Assembly: GCA_036873135.1 (NCBI GenBank)
Contig: JAPTYO010000007.1
Span: 3,702,763 to 3,766,762 of the forward strand
Source of the DNA: Clarkia xantiana subsp. parviflora
Lineage: Eukaryota > Streptophyta > Magnoliopsida > Myrtales > Onagraceae
DNA length: 64,000 nucleotides
Reading direction: 5' to 3'
Below, piece after piece: positions 62,980 to 64,000 of this stretch. The notes under the pieces were generated by a model. It was not told the DNA's origin and did not search any database. It worked only from the letters and a program-made list of their open reading frames with translations. The translations under genes and the position numbers were made by a program. The stretch's first letter is position 1; each line of letters starts with the position of its first letter.

Positions 62980-63715
62980 TATTGATACATATTTGATCAC
63001 AAATAAGATTTTATCAACTATATAAAATGATGAGAAATATAAAAATTAGAAGAGAAAGAAAACTTAAACGTATAAACTACTTATTAAGATACATTATAAG
63101 TTACTAAAGATTTAGTTGTGGGTTTATTGGTATATCACTACTAATTAATTAGATAGTTGATTTTGTTTGAAACTTAAAATTATATGAGGAATAAAAAAAA
63201 TTAACACGTTGACTAAATGTTATGGATCTAATGATGATAATTATCCTTAATTATTTAAAGTTTTCGAGAAACAAATGCAAAAGACTATTACGATATATGA
63301 TGCCTCTAAACTGAGGTCTAAAACATTGTTTTATTGACCTTACCATTGAACCGACCCTTATTCATTTGAGTGAAATCCTGGTATCTTTAGAATTAGTAAT
63401 ATCTTTATAAATCATAATAGTATTTGGGTATAAGGTTTCAGCATAAAGCTATTATGGACTAACAACATTTAAACTGAACTTTGGGGTTTAAGAGAGGTCC
63501 TATTATGGCCAGAAACATTAACGATGCTTCTTATCATATTGAATTAGGTACTTTATATAAGGTTTTGGGTCTAAAACTCATAGTGAAATTTATGCGTGAA
63601 TTCAAGAGATGCAGAATTATACATAAGTCATAAGATTCTTAGTCTCATAACTAGATATTATAATGACACTGCAATGCTAAGAAAAGTGACTTTACTCGTT
63701 TATACTTAGATTATA
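62980..63715. repeat. 0.7-kb direct repeat, right copy
   Basis: Matches 60661-61353 from TATTGATACAT to TATACTTAGATTATA. It has a few short extra pieces (for example TTAGATAGTTGATTTTGTTTG near 63149-63169). The two copies flank about 1.6 kb carrying the zinc-knuckle pseudogene. Confidence 0.85.
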
Positions 63716-63839
63716 CTATTTTTTTTAAAAGAAGTCCTAATTTAAAAAAAAAAAATCAAAGAAAAATAATAATACACCCAAATGCTCAAATAGTTTAAAT
63801 TTTGGCAAAATAAAATAGAATCATTTACAAATTCAAGTC

Positions 63840-64000
63840 GCACACTATTGGTCCGTTCAAAGATAGCGGATGGCGCTCATAAAAATCACAACCGTCCATC
63901 AACCTCCCATCCAAAGGTCCGTATTGCCAACACACGGATCGACACACCATCGCTGACACTTCCTTTCCGGCTCTCCCTCTCTATAAGAACTGCTGAATTT
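63840..64000 (+). promoter_or_regulatory. Probable promoter of a gene beyond the right edge
   Basis: The base composition shifts to CG-richer sequence with ACAACCGTCCATC, CACACGGATCGACAC and a TATAAG box near 63982. Motifs of the type CCGTCCATC / CGGATC occur in plant histone promoters, but the gene itself is outside the window. Confidence 0.35.

Overview
The window is nuclear DNA of a flowering plant, most likely a eudicot. The genes have GT-AG introns and encode plant-specific proteins: an alpha-expansin, the chloroplast insertase ALBINO3, a P-class PPR protein and a thaumatin-like protein. Spacers are AT-rich, and plant transposon superfamilies (Copia, hAT, Harbinger- and Mutator-like) fill the gaps. 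The species cannot be named from the sequence. From memory, Arabidopsis chromosome 3 carries an expansin (EXPA16), cytosolic TPI and UBC14 close together, so the expansin, TPI and UBC order here may be conserved microsynteny.

Layout. 1-12.7 kb is transposon ground: a relic of hAT transposase, a Harbinger-type MITE with TAA target duplication, a 4.3-kb Copia element with near-identical LTRs but a ruined interior that holds a striking hairpin array, a 1.8-kb terminal-inverted-repeat element, and a 1.08-kb TIR element with a large internal foldback. 12.7-31 kb holds an alpha-expansin, a tRNA-Thr(AGT), two complete tandem cytosolic triosephosphate isomerase genes with identical nine-exon structure, an intronless histone H3.1 gene and an intronless HSP20-like (alpha-crystallin domain) gene. 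31-39 kb holds the 11-exon ALB3 gene, with two identical 165-bp repeats in intron 4, an intronless thaumatin-like gene and a Copia pol remnant.

39.4-43.3 kb is an almost intact hAT transposon with a perfect 8-bp target duplication; it sits about 220 bp upstream of a ubiquitin-conjugating enzyme gene of the UBC7/13/14 (UBE2G2) type. 43.5-57.7 kb is a young segmental duplication. The original unit runs from UBC exon 2 through tRNA-Cys to the end of a PPR gene. Its tandem copy contains a dead UBC gene, an intact tRNA-Cys and a PPR pseudogene broken by deletions and a TRIM-like LTR element. A second intact UBC gene follows. Both intact UBC genes share a GC-AG first intron. 58-64 kb is again transposon-rich: a non-autonomous hAT with 8-bp target duplication, a Mutator-like foldback with a 9-bp target duplication, and a decayed DUF4283/zinc-knuckle gene flanked by 0.7-kb direct repeats. 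The last 150 bp look like a promoter for a gene beyond the window.

The host genes are ordinary housekeeping or cell-wall genes and do not form one pathway. The main theme is recent duplication (TPI, UBC, tRNA-Cys, PPR) and repeated insertion of mobile DNA around them. No CRISPR, bacterial or viral system was seen.
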